Below are positions 17,058 to 26,193 of a stretch of DNA of 64,000 bases, piece by piece. How positions within the stretch are numbered: the first letter of the stretch is position 1; the number at the start of each line of letters is the position of its first letter. Source of the stretch: Burkholderiales bacterium PBB6 (lineage in GTDB: Bacteria; Pseudomonadota; Gammaproteobacteria; Burkholderiales; Burkholderiaceae_C); NCBI GenBank assembly GCA_002255925.1, contig NKIH01000005.1, positions 310,001 through 374,000 of the forward strand. Reading direction: 5' to 3'. The position numbers were made by a program, and so were the translations under genes. The notes under the pieces are model-generated. The model was not told the origin of the DNA and made no database searches. It worked only from the letters and a program-made list of their open reading frames with translations.

Positions 17058-18089
17058 TCAGGCCGCCTGGGCCGTGGCAGTGAGCGCTGCTTGTCGGGCG
17101 GCCCGTTTGGCAGCGTGGGCCAGCGCAGCCTCACGCACCCAGGCGCCGTCGTCCCACGCGGTCACGCGCTCGGCCAGGCGTTCCTGGTTGCAGGGGCCGT
17201 CGCCGGCGATCACGCGCCAGAACTCGTCCCAGTCGATGGTGCCGAAGTCCCAGTGGCCGCGCGCTTCGTTCCAGCGCAGGTCGGGGTCGGGCAGGCGCAC
17301 ACCGAGCACGGCGGCCTGGTCCACCGCTGCGTCGATGAACTTCTGGCGCAGGGTGTCGTTGCTCACGCGCTTGATGCCCCAGCGCATGCTCTGCGCGCTG
17401 TTGGGCGACTGGTCATCCGGCGGGCCGAACATCATGATCGACGGCCACCACCAGCGGTTCACCGCGTCCTGCACCATGGCCTTCTGCGCCTCGGTGCCCT
17501 GCTGCATCATCACCATCAGGCTGTCGTAGCCCTGGCGCTGGTGGAAGCTTTCCTCGCGGCAGATGCGCACCATGGCGCGCGCATAGGGCGCGTAGCTGCA
17601 TCGGCAGATCGGCACCTGGTTCATGATGGCTGCACCGTCCACCAGCCAGCCGATCACGCCCACATCGGCCCAGGTGAGCGTGGGGTAGTTGAAGATCGAG
17701 CTGTACTTGGCCTTGCCGGTGTGCAGCGCGTCGAGCATCTGGTCGCGGCTCTGGCCCAGGGTTTCAGCGGCGGCGTACAGGTACAGGCCGTGCCCACCTT
17801 CGTCCTGCACCTTGGCCAGCAGGATGGCCTTGCGCTTGAGCGAAGGCGCGCGCGTCACCCAATTGCCTTCGGGCAGCATGCCGACGATCTCGCTGTGCGC
17901 GTGCTGGCTGATCTGGCGCAGCAGCGTCTTGCGGTAGTGATCGGGCATCCAGTCCTTGGCCTCGATGAACTCGCCGGCGTCGATGCGCGCATCAAACGCC
18001 GCCTGCCGTCCGAGGTCATCGGCGGAGCGCACGGCTGCGGGGTTGTCGCCGGGCTCTTTGCCGAGCGTGTCCATCGCCTGGGTGTACAT
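17058..18089 (-). CDS. paaA: Phenylacetyl-CoA epoxidase catalytic subunit PaaA
   Basis: A 343-residue di-iron oxygenase subunit that epoxidises the aromatic ring of phenylacetyl-CoA (E. coli PaaA 309). Conserved metal-ligand helices are visible: [20 protein letters not shown] (ExxH) and [20 protein letters not shown] (ExxH). The N-terminal acidic ligand lies in the helix around [18 protein letters not shown]. The C-terminal extension is Ala-rich. It lies 40 bp downstream of paaH and is the first of the five epoxidase genes. Confidence 0.96.
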   Translation of the reverse strand: MYTQAMDTLGKEPGDNPAAVRSADDLGRQAAFDARIDAGEFIEAKDWMPDHYRKTLLRQISQHAHSEIVGMLPEGNWVTRAPSLKRKAILLAKVQDEGGHGLYLYAAAETLGQSRDQMLDALHTGKAKYSSIFNYPTLTWADVGVIGWLVDGAAIMNQVPICRCSYAPYARAMVRICREESFHQRQGYDSLMVMMQQGTEAQKAMVQDAVNRWWWPSIMMFGPPDDQSPNSAQSMRWGIKRVSNDTLRQKFIDAAVDQAAVLGVRLPDPDLRWNEARGHWDFGTIDWDEFWRVIAGDGPCNQERLAERVTAWDDGAWVREAALAHAAKRAARQAALTATAQAA

Positions 18090-18129
18090 GGTGTGTCCTT
18101 GTCAGCGTTTGAACGAGATGGGCCGGCCG

Positions 18130-19719
18130 TCAGGCGGCCACTGGATGAAGCGCCTGCCCGGTCAGGGCGGCACGGGTCAGGCGGGGTGCGCGGCGGTAAC
18201 GCGCGTCGCCGTAATGCTGGTGCAGGTGGGTGAGCACCTGCACGATGCGGATGGCGCCGAGGCTGTCGGCCCAGGCCAGCGGGCCGCGCGGGTAGGCGGT
18301 GCCCAGGCGCATGCCGGTGTCGATGTCGGCGGCGGTGGTGCCGGTCCAGGTCATCACGTCGGCAGCCTCATTGGCCAGGCAGGCCACGGTGCGCATCACG
18401 CCCAGGCCGGCCACGTCGACCAGGCCCAGCAGTGCGATGTTGGCCAGCGCCAGCAGGCCGGCCAGCGCGTCCAGCCCGGCGCCGTCTGGCTGCGAGCTGG
18501 TGGCGCCCAGCGTGGTGGTGCTGGCGTAATCCAGGGCCAGGTCGAGCAGCAGCACGGGCCGCTGGTGTTGCAGGGCACAGTCGGTAGCCGTGCGGCCATC
18601 CGTCAGGCCCACCAGCGCCTCGCCCAGCGTGAACATGCCCGCAGGCACTTCGGCGTCTGGCACCAGCACCGCACCGGTGGCCTGCAGGCGCAGCAGCAGT
18701 GCGGCCAGTGGATGCGCCAGGCCCGCGCCCGATGCAGCGGCCAGCAAGTCGGGTGCGCAAGCCAGGGTGTGGTTGGCCGCCAAGTGCAAAGGCGGCATCA
18801 CCACGTTCGCCGCAGCAGCCACCGCCTCTGGCCGGTAATCATGGAAGCCCTGACCCGACTTGCGGCCGAGCAAGCCAGCCCGCACCCGCTCCTGCTGCAG
18901 CAGGCTCGGTGCATAGCGGCTGTCAAACGCCGTGGCCTGGAACACCGATTCGGTGACCGCCAGATTGACGTCGTTGCCGATCAGGTCCATCAGCTCGAAC
19001 GGCCCGAGCGCAAAGCCGCCGGCTTCACGCATCAGCCGGTCCAGCGTGGCGAAGCTGGCGAGGCCTTCCGAGGCCAGGCGCAAGGCTTCGGCGTAATACG
19101 GCCGGGCCACGCGGTTGACGATGAAGCCGGGCGCATTCGGCGCGGCCACCGGCACCTTGCCCCAGGCCTTGGACAGCGCCCTCAGCGGCGCCAGCAAGGC
19201 CGGGTTGGTGCGCAGGCCGGGAATGATCTCCACCAGCTTCATGCGGGTGGCCGGGTTGAAGAAGTGCCAGCCCACCACGCGCTCCGGATGCTGCAGCGCC
19301 TGGGCCACGGCGGTGATGGAAATCGAAGAGGTGTTGGTGGCCAGCACGGCGTGCGGTGCCACCAGCGCCTCCAGATCCTTGAACAGGGCCTGCTTGGGCT
19401 CCAGCCGCTCGACGATGGCCTCCACCAGCAAGCCGCAAGCCGACAGATCCGACAGCGCGGCCGCGGGTGCAAGGCGGGCAAGCACCGCGTCGCGCTCGGC
19501 GTCGGTGAGCTTGCCGCGGCGCACGGCGCCGGCCAGGTCATCGCCGATGCGCGCCACGGCGCGTTCCGCCGCCCCGGCCTGCATGTCGAACAGCCACACG
19601 GGATGGCCGGCCTGCGCGGCCAACTGGGCGATGCCCGCCCCCATGGCGCCAGCGCCAATCACGCCAACGGGCGTGCCGGGATGCAGTGCGGGGCTGTCAG
19701 GTGAGTGTTCTGTGGGCAT
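18130..19719 (-). CDS. paaH: 3-hydroxyadipyl-CoA dehydrogenase, first gene of the paa operon
   Basis: A 529-residue NAD-dependent 3-hydroxyacyl-CoA dehydrogenase. The Rossmann fold starts VGVIGAGAMGAGIAQLAAQA near residue 18. NTSSISITAVAQAL, HFFNPATRMKLVEIIPGL and PGFIVNRVARPYYAEALRLA carry the catalytic Ser, His and Asn of the family. A second dehydrogenase C-terminal region follows residue 290, so the protein is longer than E. coli PaaH (475). It oxidises 3-hydroxyadipyl-CoA late in phenylacetate breakdown. No good Shine-Dalgarno is visible: the bases before the ATG are part of the palindromic operator, so the transcript may have a very short or absent leader. Confidence 0.93.
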   Translation of the reverse strand: MPTEHSPDSPALHPGTPVGVIGAGAMGAGIAQLAAQAGHPVWLFDMQAGAAERAVARIGDDLAGAVRRGKLTDAERDAVLARLAPAAALSDLSACGLLVEAIVERLEPKQALFKDLEALVAPHAVLATNTSSISITAVAQALQHPERVVGWHFFNPATRMKLVEIIPGLRTNPALLAPLRALSKAWGKVPVAAPNAPGFIVNRVARPYYAEALRLASEGLASFATLDRLMREAGGFALGPFELMDLIGNDVNLAVTESVFQATAFDSRYAPSLLQQERVRAGLLGRKSGQGFHDYRPEAVAAAANVVMPPLHLAANHTLACAPDLLAAASGAGLAHPLAALLLRLQATGAVLVPDAEVPAGMFTLGEALVGLTDGRTATDCALQHQRPVLLLDLALDYASTTTLGATSSQPDGAGLDALAGLLALANIALLGLVDVAGLGVMRTVACLANEAADVMTWTGTTAADIDTGMRLGTAYPRGPLAWADSLGAIRIVQVLTHLHQHYGDARYRRAPRLTRAALTGQALHPVAA

Positions 19720-19727
19720 GACAATTA

Positions 19728-19749
19728 ATTAACCGACCGGTCGGTTAAT
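19728..19749. promoter_or_regulatory. PaaR-type palindromic operator
   Basis: A perfect 22-bp palindrome made of the half-site ATTAACCGACC and its complement, centred between 19738 and 19739. It starts 8 bp upstream of the paaH ATG. The ACCGACC/GGTCGGT core resembles operators of TetR-family PaaR, the phenylacetyl-CoA-responsive repressor of betaproteobacterial paa operons (recalled, not searched). Its position over the leader fits repression by blocking transcription of the whole paa operon. No paaR gene is in the window. Confidence 0.75.
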
Positions 19750-19799
19750 GTAAAACTGGCACGGCCCCCTGCGCAAGCACCGCCGGGCGGTGAAAACCC

Positions 19800-22352
19800 T
19801 CAGTCTCGAAGCGCGTGCCCGGCCACCTGCCGCTGCTGCAGCAGCGCGGTGCCGGCCAAAGCCTGGTCAACCTCCCGGAGCATCACCACCAGCTCGAAGG
19901 GCTTGGTGATGTAGGCATTGAAGCCCGCCCGCAGCGCATCAGCGATGAACTCGGGCATGGCATTGGCAGACACGGCCAGCGCCGTCAGCCCCGCTTGCCC
20001 CGGCAAGGCCCGCAGCCGGCCCAGCAGCGTGGCACCGTCGCCGTCCGGCAGCATCATGTCGATCAGGGCCAGCCGCGGCGGATGCCGGCGCGCCAGCATC
20101 ATGGCCTCCGCCATCGACCCGGCAAATTGCAGCACCAGCCCGGGCCGTCGCGACAGGCAGGCGCGCACCAGCTCCCGGTTCACCGGCTCGTCCTCAACCA
20201 CCAGCACCACGCCCTGCGCAGCGCTGTCGACCGCGAGCACGCACTGCAGGGACGCGTCGAAGCCCGCCATCGAGATGGCCGCAGACACGGTGGGCGCCGG
20301 CGCCTGCGCACCCGGCAACACCAGCGTGAAGGTGCTGCCCACATTCACCACGCTGTGCACCCGCAGGTCCCCCTGCATCAGCCGCACCAGCCGCTGGCAA
20401 ATGGCCAGGCCGATGCCGGTGCCGGCAATGCCGCCGTTTTCACGGCCCAGGCGGTTGAAGGGCTGGAACAGCTGCGCCTGCTGCGCAGCCGTCATGCCCA
20501 GCCCGGTGTCGATGACGGCCAGCTCCACGCGGTCGTCGACCAGACGAGTGGCCAGCGTCACTTGCCCCCCGGGCCGGTTGTACTTGATGGCGTTGGACAG
20601 CAAGTTGATCAGCACCTGGCGCAAGCGCACGGCATCGGCCTGCACCCAGGGCGCCGGGCTCAGGGCGCCACCCGGGTCATCCTCGATCACCAGAGACACC
20701 CGATTCGCCAAGGCTTCGGCCTGCAGGGTTGTCTGCACTTCCTGCAGCAAAGGCCGCAAGGGCAAAGCCTCCGGGCGCAGGTGGATGACATCGGCATCGA
20801 GCCGGGACAAGTCGAGCAGGTCGTCGATCAAGGCCAGCAGGTGCCGGCCAGCGCCGAGCACGCGGTCGACATGCTCCTGCTGGGGCCGCGCCAGCGGCGC
20901 CTGCCGGTCGCTCAGCAGCAGCTGCGAGAAACCCAGGATGGCGTTCAGCGGTGTGCGCAATTCATGGCTCATGCGAGACATGAAGGCGCTCTTGGCCTGG
21001 TTCGCACGTTCCGCCAGCACACGGCCCCGCTCCGCTTCCTCGGCGGCCTTGCGGCTGCTGATGTCGCGCATCACCACATTGGCCAGCCCGTCACCCTGCG
21101 CCTGCTGCCGGTCCAGCGATGCCGACAGCTCGGCCTCGAAGGCCTGGCCGCCTCGCCGGCGCAGTTGCACCGCCACCAGCCCTTGCCCGTCTGACGGCAG
21201 TTCGGCGAACCAGCTGCGGGCGTCGTCGCCCCCCGTTTCACATTGCTCGAACAGCGAGGTACCCAACAGCTCGTTCGCCGACAGCCCCAGCAACTTGCCC
21301 GCCGCAGGATTGGCCGCGCGAATGACCCCCGTCAGATCGACCCCCAGCACACCATCCAGGTTCTGGTCGAACAGTTGCCGGTAGCGGGCCTCGCTCTGGG
21401 CCAGCCGGCTCATGGCCGTGCGCTGGCGTTGCCGGTTGCGCATCAACACGGCGGCCAGAACGACGATCAGCACCGACCACGCCGTTGCGCCCGCCACATG
21501 CACCAGCGCGCGCTGGTGCACCGGCTCCATCACCACCGACACCGACGACGCCACCTCCGCCACCAGCGGAAAGCGCTCCAGTTGCCGGTAGCTGACCAGC
21601 AGCCGACCCCCGTCTGCATCGGGCCGGCCCTCGTAGTTGCCGAAAGGCGCACGCCGAAGCTCGCTGAACAGCTGCGACTGCGACACGCGCTGGCCAAAGC
21701 TCACGCTCTCGCCGCGGCGCTGCACGCGGGTGACGCCGTCGAGTCCGATCAAGGCTATCGACGCGTCGGCATCCAGGTTGGCGCGCAGCAGGCCGCCGCT
21801 GAACATCTCGGGCCGCACCGACACCAGCACCACGCCGCCAAATTCACCATTCGCCAGCGTGATGCGGCGGGTCAGCGTCAGCACCCAGACACCCGTCTGC
21901 TTGCCCTGCAAGGGCACGCCCATGAAGGGCACGTCGCGCGGCTCACCCTTGTGCCAGATGAAGTATTCGCGCTCAACCACCGATGTGGGCACCCCCGCGC
22001 GCAGCGACAGTTGAACCTGGCCAGTCGCGTCCACCACGCCGATGTTGGTGATGCTGCCTTCGTCGACCTGCAGCTCAGCCAGCCAGGCCGCCACGTCGCG
22101 CGGCGGGTTCGCGCCGGTGAAATCGCGGCGGGCGACGCGCAGCAACTGGTCGAGCGCGTCGAGTGACTGCTCAACCTGCAGTTGCTGGGCCAGCACCAGG
22201 TTGTCGTTGCGTTGCACCTCGGCGAGCAGGCTTTGGTGCCGATCCAGCGCGATGAGACCCGCTGCAATGCTCCAGACCAGCAAACACGCCGCCAACGCAC
22301 CCTTGACGAGCGAATTGCTGAAGAGACGCGCCGGGAGACTGGATACCGCCAT
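19800..22352 (-). CDS. Hybrid sensor histidine kinase (double Cache-like, PAS, HisKA, HATPase, receiver)
   Basis: An 850-residue membrane kinase. TM1 lies near residues 16-36, an extracytoplasmic Cache-like sensor at about 40-285 (ITNIGVVDATGQVQLSLRAG and GGVVLVSVRPEMFSG are typical strands), and TM2 near 287-305. A PAS domain follows (about 320-435), then HisKA with phosphoacceptor His463 in MSHELRTPLNAILGFSQLLL. The HATPase has its N box at LLSNAIKYNR and the G boxes DTGLGM and GTGIGLAICQ. A receiver domain spans about 715-835 with Asp765 in ALIDMMLPDGDG. There is no Hpt domain or cognate regulator gene nearby, so the output partner is elsewhere. It is divergent from the RlmN-like gene. Confidence 0.92.
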   Translation of the reverse strand: MAVSSLPARLFSNSLVKGALAACLLVWSIAAGLIALDRHQSLLAEVQRNDNLVLAQQLQVEQSLDALDQLLRVARRDFTGANPPRDVAAWLAELQVDEGSITNIGVVDATGQVQLSLRAGVPTSVVEREYFIWHKGEPRDVPFMGVPLQGKQTGVWVLTLTRRITLANGEFGGVVLVSVRPEMFSGGLLRANLDADASIALIGLDGVTRVQRRGESVSFGQRVSQSQLFSELRRAPFGNYEGRPDADGGRLLVSYRQLERFPLVAEVASSVSVVMEPVHQRALVHVAGATAWSVLIVVLAAVLMRNRQRQRTAMSRLAQSEARYRQLFDQNLDGVLGVDLTGVIRAANPAAGKLLGLSANELLGTSLFEQCETGGDDARSWFAELPSDGQGLVAVQLRRRGGQAFEAELSASLDRQQAQGDGLANVVMRDISSRKAAEEAERGRVLAERANQAKSAFMSRMSHELRTPLNAILGFSQLLLSDRQAPLARPQQEHVDRVLGAGRHLLALIDDLLDLSRLDADVIHLRPEALPLRPLLQEVQTTLQAEALANRVSLVIEDDPGGALSPAPWVQADAVRLRQVLINLLSNAIKYNRPGGQVTLATRLVDDRVELAVIDTGLGMTAAQQAQLFQPFNRLGRENGGIAGTGIGLAICQRLVRLMQGDLRVHSVVNVGSTFTLVLPGAQAPAPTVSAAISMAGFDASLQCVLAVDSAAQGVVLVVEDEPVNRELVRACLSRRPGLVLQFAGSMAEAMMLARRHPPRLALIDMMLPDGDGATLLGRLRALPGQAGLTALAVSANAMPEFIADALRAGFNAYITKPFELVVMLREVDQALAGTALLQQRQVAGHALRD

Positions 22353-22551
22353 GCACTACCGCCTTGACAGAGGAAACCTCCGCGAAATCGACTGGGTCAT
22401 GTGACGAGAGCTCGCAATTTACGCCTCCCCTATGAAATTGCACACTGTCCTGTCGGGGGAGTCAGACGATTCCCGGCACCCTGAATTGCCTACACTGTGT
22501 GCCCGGCCCGGTGGCCACACACCGTGGTTCCTGCCGACGGCTCTCCATTCC

Positions 22552-23583
22552 ATGCGCATTTCCGATTTCAAAACCCGTCTCCAGGACCTGGGTGCCCTGC
22601 CCGCCCACACCCAGCGCATCCTGCGGCATTGGGTGCAGGCCCGCCCGCTGGACGGCGGGCGCAGCAAGAACGAGCACTTCCTGCCGGCCGAGGTGCGCGC
22701 CGAGCTGCCCGCGCTGTGGGCCGAGCTGCATGGGCTGGTGCAGGAAAAGTCGATGCACCCGGCCGAAGACGGCTCTGCCCGCTTGCTGGTGGGCCTGAAC
22801 GACGGCCAGACCGTGGAAACCGTGCTGCTGCCGCGCGACGGGCTGTGCGTGTCGAGCCAGGTGGGCTGCGCCGTGGGTTGCCAGTTCTGCATGACGGGCA
22901 CCGAGGGCCTGATCCGCCAGGTGGGCAGCGCAGAAATCGTGGCTCAGGTGGCCCTGGCCCGCAAACATCGTCCGGTGAAGAAGGTCGTGTTCATGGGCAT
23001 GGGCGAGCCCGCTCACAACCTGGACAACGTGATGGAGGCGATCGAGTTGCTCGGCACGCTGGGCAACATCGGCCACAAGCAGCTGGTGTTCTCGACCGTG
23101 GGTGATGAGCGGGTGTTCGAGGTGCTCGACGCCGGCCCGGTGAAGCCGGCGCTGGCACTGTCGCTGCACACCACCCGCGCCGATTTGCGGGCCAGCCTGC
23201 TGCCGCGCGCACCCCGCCTGACGCCGGACGAGCTGGTTGAATTGAGCGAAGACTACGCACGCCGCACCGGCTACCCGGTGCAGGTGCAATGGACGCTGCT
23301 GGACGGGGTGAACGACACGCCGGAGGAGATCGACGGCATCGTGCGCTTGCTCACCGGCAAGTACGCCATCCTCAACATGATTCCGTACAACGCCGTGCCC
23401 GAGATGCCCTGGCAGCGGCCAAGCTGGGAGAAAGCCGCGGCCATTGCCCGCACGCTGCACCAGCGCGGCATCCTGACCAAGCTGCGCAACTCGGCCGGGC
23501 AGGACGTGGAAGGTGGCTGCGGCCAGCTGCGCGCCCGCGAAGCCGTGGGCCGGCCCCGCAGCATCCGCATCCTGCCGGCATGA
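22552..23583 (+). CDS. RlmN/Cfr-family radical SAM RNA methyltransferase (RlmN-like paralogue)
   Basis: A 343-residue protein with the whole catalytic set of RlmN-type dual-specificity methylases: Cys99 in LCVSSQVGC, cluster ligands Cys106, Cys110 and Cys113 (GCAVGCQFC), and Cys323 in DVEGGCGQLRA, which matches the C-terminal methyl-carrying cysteine. VVFMGMGEPAHNLDNVMEAI, FSTVGDERVF and LALSLHTTRADLRASLLPRA are family blocks. The N-terminal 95 residues lack the usual RlmN opening and read as a shorter variant. It may be a paralogue rather than the main 23S rRNA A2503 enzyme. The ATG at 22552 starts the recognisable sequence. A bidirectional terminator follows. Confidence 0.85.
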   Translation: MRISDFKTRLQDLGALPAHTQRILRHWVQARPLDGGRSKNEHFLPAEVRAELPALWAELHGLVQEKSMHPAEDGSARLLVGLNDGQTVETVLLPRDGLCVSSQVGCAVGCQFCMTGTEGLIRQVGSAEIVAQVALARKHRPVKKVVFMGMGEPAHNLDNVMEAIELLGTLGNIGHKQLVFSTVGDERVFEVLDAGPVKPALALSLHTTRADLRASLLPRAPRLTPDELVELSEDYARRTGYPVQVQWTLLDGVNDTPEEIDGIVRLLTGKYAILNMIPYNAVPEMPWQRPSWEKAAAIARTLHQRGILTKLRNSAGQDVEGGCGQLRAREAVGRPRSIRILPA

Positions 23584-23585
23584 AG

Positions 23586-23609
23586 AAACCGGCCTCAGGG
23601 GCCGGTTTT
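23586..23609. terminator. Bidirectional terminator between rlmN-like gene and eda
   Basis: AAACCGGCC (23586-23594) pairs perfectly with GGCCGGTTT (23600-23608) around a TCAGG loop. The T-run TTTT ends the plus-strand arm and the A-run gives a T-run on the minus strand, so it can stop both convergent transcripts. Confidence 0.8.
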
Positions 23610-23617
23610 GCAATCGA

Positions 23618-24241
23618 TCAGCGACGCAGCGCGCCAGCTTCCTTGGCCAGCTGCGTGATGCGGGCCCAATCGCCCGCCTTCACCGCATCCGCCGGGGTCA
23701 GCCAGGAACCACCGCACACCTTGACGTTCGGCAGGCCGAGGAAGTCAGGCGCCGTCGCCGGCGTGATGCCGCCGGTCGGGCAGAACACCACGTCCGGGAA
23801 CGGGCCAGCCAGGGCCTTCAACATGGGAATGCCGCCGGCGGCCGTGGCCGGGAAGAACTTCAGGAAGTTCAGTCCGTCCGCCTGCGCTGCCATCACTTCG
23901 CTGGCCGTGGCCACGCCCGGCAGCAAAGGCAAACCCATTTCGCGGCAGGCCGCGCCCACCTCGGCGGTGTAACCCGGGCTGACACCGAACACGGCACCCG
24001 CCGCCTTGGCCGCACGCGCATCCGCCGCACTGCGGATGGTGCCCGCGCCGACGATGGCACCCGGCACCGCGCACATCGCACGAATGGCCTCCAGCGCCAC
24101 CGGCGTGCGCAGCGTCACCTCCAGCACACGCACACCACCCGCCACCAGCGCCTCCGCCAAAGGCACCGCGTCCTCCAGACGATCAATCACGATCACCGGA
24201 ATCACCGGGCCATGCGTCACCAAATCAAGCGTGTTCATCAT
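23618..24241 (-). CDS. eda: KDPG aldolase
   Basis: A 207-residue class I aldolase splitting 2-keto-3-deoxy-6-phosphogluconate into pyruvate and glyceraldehyde-3-phosphate, the last Entner-Doudoroff step. The catalytic residues are visible: Glu in VLEVTLRTPVALEAIR, the Schiff-base Lys in LNFLKFFPA, and the phosphate-binding FCPTGGITPATA. Two ATGs in tandem (24241, 24238) can start it. It lies 37 bp after edd and is almost certainly co-transcribed with it. Confidence 0.95.
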   Translation of the reverse strand: MMNTLDLVTHGPVIPVIVIDRLEDAVPLAEALVAGGVRVLEVTLRTPVALEAIRAMCAVPGAIVGAGTIRSAADARAAKAAGAVFGVSPGYTAEVGAACREMGLPLLPGVATASEVMAAQADGLNFLKFFPATAAGGIPMLKALAGPFPDVVFCPTGGITPATAPDFLGLPNVKVCGGSWLTPADAVKAGDWARITQLAKEAGALRR

Positions 24242-24278
24242 CAAAATTGGGGTCAGAGTCAGTTAAATGAGGGGCAGC

Positions 24279-26102
24279 TCAAAGCCAAGAGCAAGCACCT
24301 TCTTCGGCGGCATTGACGTTGCGGCGCAGGCCGGCGAACAGCTCCCGGCCCAGGCCGTGGCCATGCGCATCGGCCAGCGCGTCGTCGCGCACGGCCGGCA
24401 CACGGGCGGCCCATTCGGCCTCGGAGACCACCGCTTCCAGCGTGCCGGCAACGGCGTCCAGACGGATCAGATCACCCGTGCGGACCTTGCCGAGCGGACC
24501 GCCCGACAGCGCTTCCGGGCTGACGTGGATGGCGGCGGGCACCTTGCCTGACGCGCCGCTCATGCGGCCATCAGTGACCAGCGCCACCTTGAAGCCACGG
24601 CCCTGCAGCACGGCCAGCGGCGGGGTGAGCTTGTGCAGCTCAGGCATGCCGTTGGCCTGCGGGCCCTGGAAGCGGACAACGGCGATGAAGTCGCGGTCCA
24701 GCTCGCCGGCCTTGAAGGCGTTCTGCAGGGATTCCTGGGTCTCGAACACGATGGCCGGGGCTTCCACCACATGGCGGTCTTCCGGCACCGCCGACACCTT
24801 GATGACCGAGCGGCCCAGGTTGCCCGACAGCAGCTTCAAGCCGCCCGTGGCCGAGAACGGCGCAGCCACACCGCGCAGCACCGTGTCGTCGCCGCTGGCT
24901 TCGGGCAGGTCTTTCCAGGCCAAGCCGGCCGCCTGCAGCACCGGCTGCTGGGCCTGGGCGCGCAAGCCGCCCGCGGCCACGGCGCCGGCATCGGCATGCA
25001 TCAGGCCGCCGTCCATCAGCTCACGCAGCACGAAGCTGGTGCCACCCGCTGCCTGGAACTGGTTCACGTCAGCAGAGCCGTTAGGATAGACACGCGCCAG
25101 CAGCGGCACCACGGCCGACAGATCGGAGAAGTCGGTCCAGTCGATCAGGATGCCCGCGGCACGCGCCACCGCCACCCAGTGGATCAGGTGGTTGGTGGAG
25201 CCGCCAGTGGCCAGCAGCGCGACCATTGCGTTGACGATGCAGCGCTCGTCGACCAGGTGGCCGATGGGCATGTCGCGGCGCGACGGCAGCAGGTCGAGCA
25301 CCGTGCCCACGGCTTCGCGGGTCAGGGCCTCGCGCAGCGGCGTGCCCGGGTGAATGAACGCGGCGCCGGGCAGGTGCAGGCCCATGGCTTCCAGCAGCAT
25401 CTGGTTCGAGTTGGCGGTGCCGTAGAACGTGCAGGTGCCGGGGCTGTGATACGCGGCCTGCTCGGCCTTCAGCAACTCGTCGCGGCCGACCAGGCCTTGC
25501 GCCGCCTGCTCACGCACCTTGGCCTTGTCGCCATTCGACAAGCCCGACGCCATCGGGCCGGCCGGAATGAACACGCAAGGCAGATGGCCAAATTGCAGGG
25601 CGCCGATCAGCAGGCCCGGCACGATCTTGTCGCAGATGCCCAGCAGCAGCGCGGCGTCGAACACGTCGTGCGACAGGGCGATGGCCGTGCTCATCGCGAT
25701 GGTGTCGCGCGAGAACAGGCTGAGCTCCATGCCGGCGTAACCCTGGGTGACGCCGTCGCACATCGCGGGCACGCCGCCAGCCACCTGCACCGTGGCACCG
25801 AGTTTCAGCGCGGTTTCACGAATGATTGCGGGATAACCCTCGTAGGGCTGGTGCGCCGACAGCATGTCGTTGTATGCCGTGACGATGCCGATGTTGGGAG
25901 CCTTCTCGGCCACCACACGGAATTTGTCAGAGCCCGGCATGCCGGCGAACGCGTGGGCCACATTGGCGCAGCCCATGCGGTCTACCCCGCGAGGGCGACG
26001 GCGCATGGCGTCCACACGTTGCAGGTAGGCGCCGCGCAAAGTGGCGCTGCGCTCACGGATGCGCGCGGTGACCGCAGCGACAACAGGGTTCAGAGTGCTC
26101 AT
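24279..26102 (-). CDS. edd: 6-phosphogluconate dehydratase
   Basis: A 607-residue iron-sulfur dehydratase (E. coli Edd 603), converting 6-phosphogluconate to KDPG. It belongs to the IlvD/Edd family: [20 protein letters not shown], then cluster cysteines in [20 protein letters not shown] and [11 protein letters not shown], and [20 protein letters not shown] near the C-terminus. I chose the ATG at 26102, since the 12 codons upstream are not family-like. It is the first gene of edd-eda. Dyad elements upstream may be the operator of a sugar-phosphate-responsive repressor such as HexR. Confidence 0.95.
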   Translation of the reverse strand: MSTLNPVVAAVTARIRERSATLRGAYLQRVDAMRRRPRGVDRMGCANVAHAFAGMPGSDKFRVVAEKAPNIGIVTAYNDMLSAHQPYEGYPAIIRETALKLGATVQVAGGVPAMCDGVTQGYAGMELSLFSRDTIAMSTAIALSHDVFDAALLLGICDKIVPGLLIGALQFGHLPCVFIPAGPMASGLSNGDKAKVREQAAQGLVGRDELLKAEQAAYHSPGTCTFYGTANSNQMLLEAMGLHLPGAAFIHPGTPLREALTREAVGTVLDLLPSRRDMPIGHLVDERCIVNAMVALLATGGSTNHLIHWVAVARAAGILIDWTDFSDLSAVVPLLARVYPNGSADVNQFQAAGGTSFVLRELMDGGLMHADAGAVAAGGLRAQAQQPVLQAAGLAWKDLPEASGDDTVLRGVAAPFSATGGLKLLSGNLGRSVIKVSAVPEDRHVVEAPAIVFETQESLQNAFKAGELDRDFIAVVRFQGPQANGMPELHKLTPPLAVLQGRGFKVALVTDGRMSGASGKVPAAIHVSPEALSGGPLGKVRTGDLIRLDAVAGTLEAVVSEAEWAARVPAVRDDALADAHGHGLGRELFAGLRRNVNAAEEGACSWL

Positions 26103-26122
26103 GGACCGATGGGGTTGGGGTC

Positions 26123-26158
26123 GTAACCGATTCGGCAATTATCACGTAACTCGGTTAC
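26123..26158. promoter_or_regulatory. Candidate HexR-like operator in front of edd
   Basis: GTAACCGA (26123-26130) is repeated in inverted form as TCGGTTAC (26151-26158). The second copy also forms the tight dyad GTAAC-TCG-GTTAC (26146-26158), read on the minus strand as part of TGTAACCGAGTTACG. This resembles the TGTA(A/G)T...TACA pattern of HexR sites. It lies 21-56 bp upstream of edd. The regulator is inferred and no hexR is in the window. Confidence 0.4.
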
Positions 26159-26193
26159 ATGGTCAAACCAAGAACACCCCCAGGCCCGAGGGT

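Noticed and set aside
19815-21384. Two overlapping long plus-strand frames (459 and 488 codons) opposite the hybrid kinase
   Set aside because: Both are shadows of the minus-strand kinase, whose domains are complete; neither has a recognisable motif.
24633-26126. 497-codon plus-strand open frame opposite edd
   Set aside because: It lies fully antisense to edd, which has complete family signatures. The frame is rich in His, Gln, Arg and Ala, as expected for the reverse frame of high-GC genes, and shows no domain.
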